This document shows, piece after piece, positions 47,723-58,559 of a DNA stretch of 64,000 nucleotides; position 1 is the stretch's first letter, and each line of letters begins with the position of its first letter. The notes below the pieces were generated by a model, which was given only the letters and a program-made list of their open reading frames with translations, made no database searches and was not told the DNA's origin. Position numbers and translations under genes: made by a program. This stretch comes from Epichloe hybrida (lineage: Eukaryota > Ascomycota > Sordariomycetes > Hypocreales > Clavicipitaceae): NCBI GenBank assembly GCA_019022495.1, contig JAFEKR010000003.1, positions 1,116,001-1,180,000 on the forward strand. The letters run 5' to 3'.

Positions 47723-50700
47723 ACAAAAGAATTACATTTAAAAGCAATTAGAAGTGTACAAAAAGACTATAGGGAAAAATCAACAACTTTTGATAATAAT
47801 AGATAAAAGGGAAAAACAGGAAAATATGAAAAAAGCCCCCTTTTTGAATTCCTAGCTATTGTTAAATATAGCTCCCTTTTTAACATTGTTTTTAGTTCCC
47901 TGTTGAAGGGAATTAGTTATTAGTTTAATAATTATTAAGCCCTAAAAGCTTAATAAAAGCCTGATAAAGAGGTCTAGAAAGAGGTTTCGTAAGACTATCT
48001 GCAGGCATTGACTTCGTATCTAGATATTCAATCTTAGCTAAACCCTCTAAAACCTATTGCCTAATATAGTTGAACTTTAGTAATGTATACTTTGTATAAC
48101 TATATAAAGCAGGGTTATAAGCAGTAGTTATAGCGCCTTAATTATTATAATATATCTAGATAGGGGGAGAAATAGGGGTTTTTAGCTCCTTAAATAAGCC
48201 CTAAAGCCACTAAAGCTCCCGGAAGGTCTCGCAGATAGCATTAGCTTTAGCTTCTAGTGTTAATAGAGCTATTGTACTAGCTTTCTTTGATTTCCAGCTA
48301 ATAGGTCCGCCAGCTAGCTTGAATAGATAAGCATAGGTTGATTTTGAGGTCTTTTTATCCCCTATAAAATCACTATCGTAATAACCTATTAGGCTTTTGC
48401 TAACTAAACCTTTAGGGTCTCCCCTATAGATAATAGCAAGGAATCTAGTCCCTAATAGATACCTTAGCAGATTTTTAGCTACTTTTAGGTGTTCTATATA
48501 AGGGCTAGCTAGTGCAGTAAATAACCACTATAGCGTAAAAGCTGTATTAGGCCTTGTAAGCAACATTAGGTATATTATAGTCCCTATAATGCACTAATAA
48601 AGCTTGATTTCGCTAGCTATTAAAAGCTTAGTTATTTACGTAGCTAAAACGCCTGGCTAAAGAGGTATGCTAATAGGCTTACTATCTAGCATATTAAATC
48701 GTTTTAAGGCTTCTAATATATACTAAGATTAATGGATTTTCAGTATTCTATTAGGCCTATCTCGTACGATTTGAACCCCTAAGAAGAATTCAGCAGGCCC
48801 CCTATTTTCTATTGGATAGACTTTATGAAGTTCCTTTTTAAGCCTTTAGATATAAGATAAATCCGGTCTAATTAGAAGACAGTTATTAACGTACGTAATG
48901 ACAAAGGTTTTAGTTAAAGGATTAAAGAAGATAGCTAGGTTAGATATTAGAGGGTTAAATCCTAGGGATTTAAGCACTAAGATTAGCGCTTATTGCCATT
49001 CCCTTAAGCTTTGTTTTAGGCCGTATAAAGACTTCTATAATAAAATTACTTAATCTTTAGAAGGTTTCCAGCTAAAACTTCTAGCTAATTTAGCTAGTTT
49101 AGGATTTGCCTTAAGGAATTCAATAAAGCCTTCTAGAATAACTATATAAATCTATTATTATAGCTTACTATTAAGAAAAGCTCCTATAAAATTAATTTGC
49201 TTGATTTCCTAGTTATTCTAAGCCGCTAGGGCTAGTAAAATCCTCTAGCTAGGGGGAATACTTGTGGTAGCGAAGGTTTCTAGGTAATCTAGGCCTTTGA
49301 TTTGCATGAATCCCTTAGCAACGAGTCGAGCCTTATATTTTAAAGGATTATTTTCTTTATCCTTTTTAAGCTTATAAATAAGCTTATTCTTTAGTACTTT
49401 TTAGCCCTTAGGGATTTAATCTTTCCCTATAAATTTAAAAGTACTAGCCTTTAGAAGCTGTTTGTATTCCTTGTACGTGGCTTCTATCCATTTATCCCTT
49501 TCAGGGCTAGATATAGCCTGCTTCCAGGTCTTAGGCTTAGGGCTAATAGGATTCTTTTCCTTTAGCTTCTCTCGTACCTTAAAGCAGATTTCTTTTATAA
49601 AATCTAGAGAAGAAGGGGAACTAATATCAACATCTATAGGGTCGATATTAGGGTCGAAATCGATAATTTTGTTAAAATCAAGGTCTGAAGTCGAAATCTG
49701 ATTTCCTGGTTGAGTTATAGGCTGCGCCTGTATGGGATCCGCTAGAATTAAGCCTTTAGGGGGTTCTTTAGGGCCTGTAGGTGGTTTTTCTTAACCTACA
49801 GGGATACCTATGTTGTCTATAGGGTAATCCTTTGAACCTTGATCTAGATGTTATTAATCTAAATCATTTTCCCCCTCTAAAGGGTTATCCCCTATACAAA
49901 TCCTAGGTAAGCCTTTAGAAACAGGGCCTATAAGTTCTATAATCTTAATAAAGCTAGTCTTTGTAACTAGCCTTTTAGAGGGGATGTACACTAGGTAGGT
50001 GTTAGAACCTAGTGTAGCTAAAAGCCTTCTAGGGATAGTCCTAGCTGCTAACTTCTAAGCTTTAGGTTGTTTTTCTAGGGGGATTAGAATCTTACAGTGA
50101 GATCCTATAGCTCTAATACTGCTAATATTAGTTATATAAGGCTGATTTAGCTCCCTAGATAGCAGCTGTTCAGGGCTTTTATCCTTAGTGGTATTAGTAG
50201 TTATATTAACTAGGTTAATAACTGCAGGTAATACAAAACACCATAAAAATAACGGTAATTTTGCCCACTGGATAGTAGCCCTTAATCGATCTAGAATAGT
50301 ACGAATTGAACGTTCTGCTAATCCATTTTGCTCATAGATATAGGGACTAGAAGTCGTAAATTTGATCCCTTTAGAATTCAACTAAGCTTGACAACTAGAA
50401 TTGATTTCCTAGCCCCTATTAAAGTGAAGGTGCCTAGGATATTAACCTAGTTGATTTTTAAGCCCTCTGAAAAAGCCTTTAATAGCCTTATAAATAGTTG
50501 GGCCTTCCTTATTAGGTAATAAGATAACCCACTTATATCTAGTCTTTCAATCAACTAGAAATAAGCAAATTGACTGTTTATTGTACGGCATGGGGCTGAT
50601 TTTTAGCGTGTCCCCCTCTATTCGATCTAGAGCTCTTGGGGGGTCAGGGATAGCTAATTTCCTGGGTCTTCTAACTGCCTTAGATTAATCACAAGCAATA

Positions 50701-51160
50701 CATCTAAAATCCTTATCCTTAATTTTAAAAAAATCAGGGATTCCTTTAGTTATAAGGCTAGTTTTCTTTAGCAAAGGAAGACCTAGGTGCCCTAATTGTA
50801 CATGCCATAGGCCAGCTAGTTCTAACAACCATTAATATTGAAGATCCTTAGGGTCTGAATTAGGATCTAGACTAGGGCCCTCTTCACTAGTCCCCTGCTA
50901 GGCCCCTTAAGAACCACAGGCCTCTTGGAGAGGTATTAGGGACCCTTTTCCTCCACTAGGGCCCTCTAACACCCCTAAATCTATTTCCTTAGATTTATAA
51001 GGGACCTAACCTAGGGCTATAGGCAAAGAAGAAGGGACTAATTCCCCTAAATCATGCCGTACGATTTCTTTAATATCATCATCATTTTCGTCGATTTCGT
51101 CTAAATCAGAAGCCTAATCCGGCTTTTTAGAGGGAATTTAAACCTCTATAAGGTAACTAT

Positions 51161-51241
51161 TGTTAAAATCAAAAGAGTGGACCGATCCGACTGAACCTAG
51201 GATTACAAAGCCTTATATATTTTTAACAATATATTTTAACA
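51161..51241 (-). repeat. 3' LTR of the miniature element
   Basis: An 81-bp LTR ending ATATATTTTTAACAATATATTTTAACA-type sequence, in which the TTTTAACA terminus is preceded by a near-copy of itself 14 bp inside. It is unusually short for an LTR. Confidence 0.93.
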
Positions 51242-51251
51242 CTCCCCCTGG
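51242..51251 (-). other. Polypurine tract of the miniature element
   Basis: Minus-strand CCAGGGGGAG directly abuts the TGTTAAAATATATTG start of the 3' LTR. Compare AGAGGGGG in copia-E. Confidence 0.8.
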
Positions 51252-51319
51252 AATTGTACATCCAGGTGCCCTATTGGAGGTTAGGCTTATACTAGTAATT
51301 GAATTTCTTTAGTTGTTTT

Positions 51320-51426
51320 TTCGGCAGGGTTCGAACCCATAACCTTGCCTCGCAGAGCAGTGCTCCACTGTGGTGGGCAGGCTAATACGCTACAGTAAGC
51401 CACAACCACTGCGCCACCGGGCTCAT
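51320..51426 (-). other. tRNA-like (SINE-head-like) segment with pol III box A and box B
   Basis: Minus strand: TGGCGCAGTGG at 51,406-51,416 fits box A (TRGCNNAGYNGG), and GGTTCGAACCC at 51,327-51,337 fits box B (GGTTCGANTCC). They are about 68 nt apart, longer than in an ordinary tRNA. Flanking GCCCGGTGG and CCCTGCCG resemble tRNA ends, but I could not fold a full cloverleaf, so it is not called as a tRNA gene. Box A is identical to that of eukaryotic initiator tRNA. It could drive pol III transcription of the internal region. Confidence 0.65.
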
Positions 51427-51430
51427 AACC
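51417..51430 (-). other. Primer-binding site, half initiator tRNA-Met type
   Basis: Minus-strand GGTTATGAGCCCGG directly follows the 5' LTR. GGTTATGAGCCC is complementary to GGGCUCAUAACC, the anticodon stem-loop of eukaryotic initiator tRNA-Met. Some copia-like elements prime from the 5' half of this tRNA. The same site occurs in copia-E. Confidence 0.75.
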
Positions 51431-51511
51431 TGTTAAAATCAAAAGAGTAGACTGATCCGACTGAACCTAGGATTACAAAGCCTTATATATTTTTAACAAT
51501 ATATTTTAACA
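51431..51511 (-). repeat. 5' LTR of the miniature element
   Basis: An 81-bp LTR identical to the other copy except in GAGTAGACTGATCC versus GAGTGGACCGATCC, two transitions. It is followed by the ACTAT duplication. Confidence 0.93.
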
Positions 51512-53236
51512 ACTATAACCCTTAAAAGCGGCGTAGGTAAAAGGTCAGATATAATAAGAGTTATTACAGGGCCCTTTAGATAACTTTAGCGTAAATTGGT
51601 TTTTAACGTAAAAGAAAAAACCATGTTTTTCTATATCTAAGGTTACAATATAAGACCTATCTTTAAGATAAAGTAGGTTTTTTATAAGGCAACCACTAGA
51701 TATATAGTGCGTAAGTCTACTAACTATATTAACATTAAGCTAAGGAAAATATAGCGCATCTTTAAGCACTAAGGTCCTATATTTATTAGGATTCTTTTAA
51801 TATAAGACCTTAAAAACAGCACTACCGTGACCCTTAGCGTAAATAGGGCCACCACTAGTTATAATAGGGTCGGATTCCCTCTTTTTATAGGGGGTATAAT
51901 CCCTAAAGACCTCCCTAGAATTAATAATATGTACAGTCAAACCTGTATCATATAATAGGGCCTTTTTCATGTCTTTACTATAATAATTAAAACCATTTAA
52001 GGTTTTAATTTCTTGATTTTCATCATCCGATTCACTAGAGCTAGAATCAGAGCTACTATTACTAAAGCTCTTATAACTAGTCTTATAAAGGCTAGGCTTC
52101 TTGTATGGTTTAAGAGCACTGTTAGAAAGGTTGTAATTTCCTAGTATAAAAGATCCCTCTCTAGAGGTCTCTTTATTATCCTTTTTATCTAATTTTTAAC
52201 CTTTTTGCTTCTTTTTCTTCTTCTTATTAGAAGAAGAATTAGAATTAGAAGAGCCCTTATTTTCTTCAGAGCCTCCTTTCTTCTTCTAATCCTTAGGGGC
52301 CTTTTCTTTTTCTTTAGCACCCTTTTTAAGGTTTTTAGCCCTATAATTCAGGGCTTTGGATACCGTAGATAATTTATCCCTCTGTTTTGCTAGAAGGTCT
52401 GCCATTAAGAATTAAAGATTTAGGGCATCTAGGGGAGCCCCTATAGCCCTATTTATACACATGCTAAATCGTTGCCTCTTAGCCCACTAAGGGAAGGTTA
52501 ATTTTAGGGATTAAAGATATTAATTAACCTGATCTATTAGAGTAATTAGGACCCCTGAAATTAATAATCTAGCTAGTAGATTATTAAAGACTGCATTAAA
52601 GGACTCTAGAGTCCCCTTAAACTCTTGAAAATTCAGGTTATGAAATTCTGAATATAGGGACCCCCTCTGGATTTCAACGCTATGTAAATATTGCCTTACA
52701 AGTAAATTATAGGCTTCTTTAGGTGATTTTTGCCAAGTTATAGCAGCTTAGGGTCCTTCTGTACAACTATCCCTTAGTAATATAAGGATAATAGCTTGAT
52801 CTAGATCCCCTAGCGCCCTAGAACTCTCCGGATTATCTAGAAAATTAGGCATACCTAAAGCTCTAAATTAGATAGTTAGGGCTTGTTTCTATTGTTCGAA
52901 ATTTTCGGCTCCTTTAAGCCTAGTAGTCTCTGGAAAACTATAAACCCTTTTATTGAATTCCTTAATAATTGAATTATTAAAGGTTGCTTGTACAGAGCTA
53001 GATTCAGCTTGATTTTCTTGAATAGGCTGCTAATCTTGCTGCTAACTAGCGGGCTTATCAGATTCCACACCCTCTATATGACTATTTATAGTTATAGATA
53101 GGCTTTCTAGCTTCTCTAATAACTGGTCTATAGTTGCTTGTTGCTTAATAGCCTGCTCTTTTAGCTAGTTATTTAGAACCTCTTGCGCACTAGGGTCAGG
53201 GATTATAGGTCCCTTTCCCTTTCCTTTAGTATCCAT

Positions 53237-53517
53237 TTCCCTTTTTTATAGAAGGGAAAAGCTTCTATCTCGCGGGTCCTTCCTTTTTTATAGAAGGGAA
53301 GTCTTCTGTATTTGAAATTTATTCCTTTTTATAGAAGGGAAAAAGCTTCTATCTCACGGATCCTTCCTTTTTTATAGAAGGGAAGTCTTCTGTAGCCACA
53401 ATTGATTCCTTTTTATAGAAGGGAAAAGCTTCTTTATTCGTAATTAATTCCTTTTTATAGAAGGGAAAAGCTTCTATCTTGCGGATCCTTCCTTTTTTAT
53501 AGAAGGGAAGTCTTCTA
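53237..53517 (-). repeat. Seven hairpin-forming repeats in the copia-E leader
   Basis: Seven copies of a core CCTTTTTTATAGAAGGGAA followed by either AAGCTTCT or GTCTTCT lie at 53,237, 53,279, 53,322, 53,362, 53,405, 53,447 and 53,487 (spacing about 40-43 bp). Each core can pair in two ways: TTCCCTT with AAGGGAA, or AGAAG with CTTCT. The array sits between the primer-binding site and the gag ATG, so the genomic RNA would have a row of small hairpins in its leader. A role in packaging, dimerisation or translation is possible but unproven. Confidence 0.88.
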
Positions 53518-53560
53518 TATTCGCACACAAAGTGACCTAAACGGAATCTATAGTAATAGA

Positions 53561-53576
53561 GCCAGGCTCATAACCT
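53561..53576 (-). other. Primer-binding site of copia-E
   Basis: Minus-strand GGTTATGAGCCTGGCT directly follows the 5' LTR. The first 11 bases are complementary to the anticodon arm of initiator tRNA-Met (GGCUCAUAACC), as in the miniature element, so a 5' tRNA half rather than the 3' end is the likely primer. Confidence 0.75.
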
Positions 53577-54406
53577 ATTGAAATGTAAGGAGCTAGTTAC
53601 CAGCTGCCAGCTAGCAACAGCTGTATAAGTGCAAGCTCTACGGTTAGGGACTGATAGGGCCGTAATGTTAAATTAATTAACGTAACGTAACGGAAGGTTA
53701 TAGTAGTTATTAACTAATAGAATTTAATTTAGATTACTTTTATAATATCTTATAGAGTAATAGAATTAATTTTAAATACGTTATACAGGCAATGCGGCTA
53801 TTATTAGTTAAGAGGACTAGCTATCTAGCTAGTTAAAAAGATCTTCTTTCTCTCATAGACCTACTAACTATATTAGTGGATCTAGGCCGCTAATAGGGTC
53901 TTACAGGCCACTTTTGATTTTCCGTAAAATTCATTTATATATAAAAACCAAAAAATTAACTTACTACTATACTAGCTAGCAACCCGTATGCACTAACTTT
54001 TAGTCTAAAAAATAACCTTACATAAAGAGAAAGGCCTATCTTTAAGCTTTAATTTGCTATATATGAAACTTTTATATAACCTCTAGATAAAGAGAAAATC
54101 ATTATTAAAGATAGCTATAAGGTAAGTTATATGTAGGGTAACCTGCTTACGTCACCTTAGCTTACGTCACCCTAGCTTACCTAATTACTAGTGGCGTGGT
54201 TATGGCCACACTTACAGCCACAACGCAATTAACTAATTAGTTATCCACACGGTTAGTCGCAGCTGTTGACAGCTGCGACGCAGCTATTGATAGCTGCCCT
54301 CGTGACCGTTGATAGCTGCAGTGCAGCTATCAGACTTGCAAAGCAAGCTAGTAACAAGAAGGTTCTTTAACTAGAAAAGGGCTAAAAATAGGTCTTATTT
54401 TTAACA
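53577..54406 (-). repeat. 5' LTR of copia-E
   Basis: An 830-bp partner of 46,884-47,714. Most differences are transitions of the RIP kind, and both copies share the TTACGTCA pair and the AGCTGC inverted units (54,250-54,330). Confidence 0.93.
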
Positions 54407-54411
54407 ATATT

Positions 54412-56351
54412 AATAGTATAAGTCTCTTTATTAGTAGTAAGTAGCTTATAAGGGCTATGCTAGCTACCCTTCTCTCTTTATATATATATATTAGCCTATA
54501 AGGATAGCTAATATATAAGCGCTATATTAGAGCTATTCTAGACTTTAAGGGCATTATAAACCTGCCATAAAGCTAGATAATAGTAAACTTTATTAGTAGC
54601 TTTATGAATTACTTTAGTATATTAAATAATAAAGACGCTTAGGGGTAACTTATTTATTATCTATAGGTAGCCTCTAAAGACTAGTAAGGTTAGGATAATA
54701 CTATTTAGGCTTATAGAGTTATTAATTACTTTAATAGCTATTTAAAGGTATTACTCTAGCGTGAGTTCTATCCTAATTAAGTCTATAATAATATTATAAG
54801 CTTAGCGTAGAGGTCTATAATATCTCTTAACTTTTCTAATGCTATTATAGGCTTTAATTAGCATCTTATTAGTCTTAATTAATATTAGTTAAGCATAGTG
54901 CTTAAACTTAGTGAAAGCGAAGTTATTACTAGCGTTATATATAATCTATTCTAGAGGTCTAAGATAAGTGTTAATCTAATATTTACGGATAGTATCCTAG
55001 ATATCTTAAGCTTTTTGCTTCCTTAGATTAAGGAATTAGGCTACCTAGAATAATATTACTAAATTAATAATATGAAGCACTAGTTAGCCATTAATCTGCA
55101 CGATATTAATAATAATCTTATAGTTAAATTCGTGGTTATCTTTAATTATAAACTTGAATTAACTAGGGGCCTTTCTATATATATAGTAATAGTAGCAGAC
55201 TTTAGTTAATTCCTTAATTACCTAGCGTTTAACTTTATAACTAGCTTAGTAAAGAATCTTTATAAGTTATTAAATAGAAGGGTAACTAAGTTAATAATGT
55301 AATTAATAGATATCTCCTTCTAAAAGGTAGAAGGTAACTATTTCTCTTACCTCTAGTAACTACTAAGAATAGCCTTATTATTACATAATAGGTATAGTCT
55401 TATTACCTTAGATAAGTATATTAGCAAGGTTATTAATCTTAACTTATATTTTATTTATATTAGTAATTAAGAAAAGGAAGGGGGTAGCTATATTAAGGAT
55501 ATAGAATTTAAGCTCTCTAAGTTCTATAAGCATATAAAGAATTCCTCTTATAACTACTAATCTAGCGCTAAATATAATAATTTAGGGTTTATATAAGGTT
55601 ACCTTTAATAAAGGTATTAATCTTAACAAAGCCTTTACTTATACCTCTCCTATAGTTAACTTTCCTATAGCACTAGTATTAGGCATAATCCCTCTAAAGA
55701 CCTCTTTAGAATAGCGTTCTTTAGAGATATAGTAAATTAAGCCTTTATTACACTCTTATGGCTTATAAAGCTCCTGCCTAAGGAATATATATTAGAAGGC
55801 TTAATTATTTAGGGTTATAAGGATATTAATATTAGTAGTGTTATAGTTAGTTTACAATCTAGAGTAAAAGAATTATGTAATGCTTAGGTATGCTATTAAT
55901 AGTAACTCCTTCATATTATTATTATTATCTTTAGCTTTTATATAGGCTAAAAGATATAATTCCTAATTCTAACCTAAGCCTTTATTAGGCTTATTATTAT
56001 CCTACCCTTTATAAGAGGTAAGGAATACCTAGAATCTTTTCTCTAAAGGGGGTGTATAATATATTTTACTAGCCTACTAGCAGTCCTTTTCCTTTTAATA
56101 TTCTTTAGTAAAGTAATTAAAGGACTAGTAGCTGCTCTTACTATATATAAAGTAATGCTTATTACTTAGCCTAAGGCTTTATTTATAATAACTTTCTCTA
56201 CTATAGGGGGATAATTACTATCTATACTAATAATTAGTAAATATAGCCTTTAGAGAGTCTCCTTATTAGTACTAAAGGTATTAGGAGGACCTCTTATTTA
56301 ATTCTATAATAGTAATTACCTTATAGAGGTCTCTAGTAAGACTTTTAAAGC
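54412..56351 (-). pseudogene. copia-D integrase-side pol remnant
   Basis: This stretch aligns over much of its length with the copia-A body at 23,970-25,990 (for example the blocks near 54,640-54,760 and 54,950-54,975). It is the middle part of the copia-D polyprotein on the minus strand, between the two later insertions. No domain is readable without correcting many stops, so the assignment rests on the alignment and on order. Confidence 0.65.
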
Positions 56352-56356
56352 CTAGG

Positions 56357-56591
56357 TGTTATGGACTCGAGCTGTGAGCTCAGGTCAAGTCCGGCTCCGG
56401 AAAGGCTCCGGAAAGTATGCGCACTCTAGGCAAAGGGGTTAGGGCTTTACGTAGACTACGCACGGACTGCACATAAGGGGATATATATCCGGATGCTATA
56501 TAATACTAGTAGAGTTCTCCTTTCCTTTTATAAGAATAATATTCTTATTCTAAACGCTTATATATAGTAGCTATAAGGCTAGTTCCTAATA
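56357..56591 (+). repeat. 5' LTR of gypsy-F
   Basis: A 235-bp LTR, TGTTATGGACTCGAG...GTTCCTAATA. It shares GGCAAAGGGGTTAGGGC and GGATATATATCCGGATGC with the right LTR. It is better preserved at its 5' end than its partner. Confidence 0.92.
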
Positions 56592-56699
56592 TATATTATT
56601 CTTTACTATAGAAATAACCTAGCCTGTGGATATACTATTACTACTAGATATAATAGGTAATAATAAGTTAATATGCTTATAACAACAGGTAAAATAGCA

Positions 56700-57720
56700 G
56701 GTGGAGCAAATCTAGTACTTAGCTTATATATAGAATATAGCACCTATACTAACCTAGATTAAGTAAAAACCCTTACTAATAAGTCCCCCCTTTAATAGTA
56801 ATAGGGTTTTATTTATAGCCTAGAAAGGCCTTATAACTTATAAACTACTAGTAAATAAGGAGTTTATTAGTAGTAATTAGAATTAGTAGTGTTTTATTTA
56901 CTAGAACCTATTAGCTAAGGTCTAAGTATAAGTTATACCTTTCTTTAAGAAGGGTTACCTTAAGAACTTTTATTTATCTTAGCTTCTTAATTACCTAGGG
57001 GAGATATTTAATAACCCTTACTAATAGGAAATAGCTATTATAGAACTTAACTAGTTAATATAATAATAGAATAAAAGGTTTAGTAACTTCTATATTTGCT
57101 TTAAATAGAAGTTAGCTTTAGCTAGGGGGCTTAGGTAAGCAGACTTAGTAAAGTTATCTAAGTTACGTATAGCGCTTAATAAGTAAATAAGGGACTATAG
57201 TATTAGGTAAGATATTCCCTAGGCTAACTATATAGTAGCGATAGCCTACTATTAAAGTATTACACTAGATATTAAGTCTTACTACCTAGAGGAAAAACAC
57301 TATATATAGAAATAGGGTAATATAGCGTCTAGGTATAATAAGGCTAAGATATAGGATAAGGATATACTAATAATAGATATTTACTCTATAGGTATATTAG
57401 GGACCTAATAAAATTCTAGAAAGTCTATAGGTTATTATAAGTTAGGTAATAAGAGGGGTGGTAAATAAGCTAAGTAGGTTACCTAAGATATACTTAACAT
57501 ATACTATAATAAGGGTTAATGCTTATAATATAGCTTCTCTAAGTATTTTACTATAGCATACTTATTATATCCTACTATCTATCCTTAGATAAAGTCTTTT
57601 ATAAACGCTTATAATACTAAAGAGACACCTGCTATTAACTTAGATAATAAATCCATAAACTAGTTAGAAAAAGAGTAACCTTATTATTAAGTTATTTAAT
57701 AGGGAATATAGGGAAAAGGT
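56700..57720 (+). pseudogene. gypsy-F gag remnant
   Basis: A plus-strand region before pol. Near 57,500-57,560 the translation gives YYNKG, then a stop, CL and YSFSKYFTIA, which may be a RIP-altered zinc knuckle (CYNKGxCxxCGxSxHF). The rest is charged with many stops. Limits are approximate. Confidence 0.5.
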
Positions 57721-58559
57721 ATATAAGGGCTTTATAGTATATAGTTATTACTAGTAAGGATTATAAGGAGATCTAGAGTAACATAGATTTAAGCCCTTTC
57801 TTAGTTCCTATATTAATTAATAAGACTACCTTTATAAATACTTAGGTTAATATAGGTTATAACTACTATACTACTACAAGTAAATACCTAGTCTAAAAGC
57901 TTTAATTAAAATACCTCCCTCTTCTAACTAAGAGGTTAGTTTATACTACTATTAGTGTGAAATAAGGGGGAAAGGAGAGTTAGGAGAAATAATTATATAT
58001 ATTATATATAGTTTAGTTTTAACTAGATTTAGATAGATAGGAGATGCTAATTGTAGTATATGTAATCCTAGGATTAATAAGATAACTAATCCTAGGGACA
58101 CTATAAATAGAATAAAATAAAATTAAGCTAAATATAGTATAGTAGTAAGTTTATATTAGCTCTGTAAATAGGTTATATATATAAGCTATAGCAAATAGGA
58201 GAGTTAACTATCCTATAGTTTTAATTCTTAGCTTAACCTTTATAGGTTTAGTATAATATATATATAGGCGGAAGGAGAATATCTAGCTATATGCTATAAG
58301 CTTATAGGAGATTATATTAATCTTATAGATTAATATAACCCTAGAACCTATAGAGGGGGAGCTTCTTGCTTCCTTACTAGAGGTGTTATAGGATTTTTAA
58401 GACTTATTTCTAGAAAGTAAGGTAAGCGCCCTACCCCTATATTAAGGGAAGTTAGACTACTATATTTAACTAAAGTATAATGTAAATAGTAGTAAGCCTA
58501 ACTTACTATAGGCACCTTTATATAATATACCCTAAGAATATTTACTTAAGATCTAGAAG

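Larger units (their letters stand above)
51161..51511 (-). mobile_element. 351-bp miniature LTR element (TRIM-like) with tRNA-like core, TSD ACTAT
   Basis: Two 81-bp direct repeats (51,161-51,241 and 51,431-51,511) start TGTTAAAATC and end TTTTAACA, and differ at about two positions. They enclose 189 bp with no coding capacity. ACTAT flanks the whole on both sides (51,156-51,160; 51,512-51,516). On the minus strand the internal part starts GGTTATGAGCCCGG, a primer-binding site, and ends CCAGGGGGAG, a polypurine tract. It is thus a complete but tiny LTR retroelement. Between them is a tRNA-like segment. PBS, purine tract and LTR starts (TGTTAAAA) resemble copia-E, into whose gag-pol it is inserted. 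Confidence 0.92.
47925..53236 (-). pseudogene. copia-E gag-pol, one frame with RIP-type stops only
   Basis: The polyprotein would supply Gag, protease, integrase, RT and RNase H. From ATG (53,236) to TAA (47,925) is 5,312 nt; minus the 351-bp miniature element and its 5-bp duplication this is 4,956 nt, exactly 1,652 codons, so no net frameshift. The start reads MDTKGKGKGPIIPDPSAQ. A Ser- and Lys-rich linker lies near 52,000-52,330. The protease remnant is LLYDTGLTVHI. The integrase has IYEQNGLAERSIRTI (50,290-50,335). RT has YKARLVAKGFM near 49,290 and an active site YVNN (RIP form of YVDD) near 48,895. The end reads MPADSLTKPLSRPLYQ. Interruptions are TAA/TAG at likely Gln and Trp codons. 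Confidence 0.88.
46884..54406 (-). mobile_element. Ty1/copia retrotransposon (family E), TSD ATATT
   Basis: A 7,523-bp element with 831- and 830-bp LTRs, flanked by ATATT (46,879-46,883 and 54,407-54,411). It has all landmarks on the minus strand: polypurine tract AGAGGGGG at 47,715-47,722, primer-binding site at 53,561-53,576, and a gag-pol frame from 53,236 to 47,925. It carries the miniature element 51,161-51,511. RIP is light compared with the rest of the block, and the two LTRs are very similar, so this is among the youngest insertions. Confidence 0.93.

Noticed and set aside
49462..49701. 79-codon plus-strand frame in copia-E
   Set aside because: It is antisense to the gag-pol frame, which is consistent in phase across the element.
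51320..51426. A genuine tRNA gene
   Set aside because: Box A and B fit, but their spacing is too long and no cloverleaf could be folded by eye. It lies inside a retroelement between PBS and purine tract, so it is described as tRNA-like.
53237..53517. CRISPR-like array
   Set aside because: This is a eukaryotic retroelement leader, the spacers between repeats are AT-rich and partly similar to each other, and no cas genes exist.
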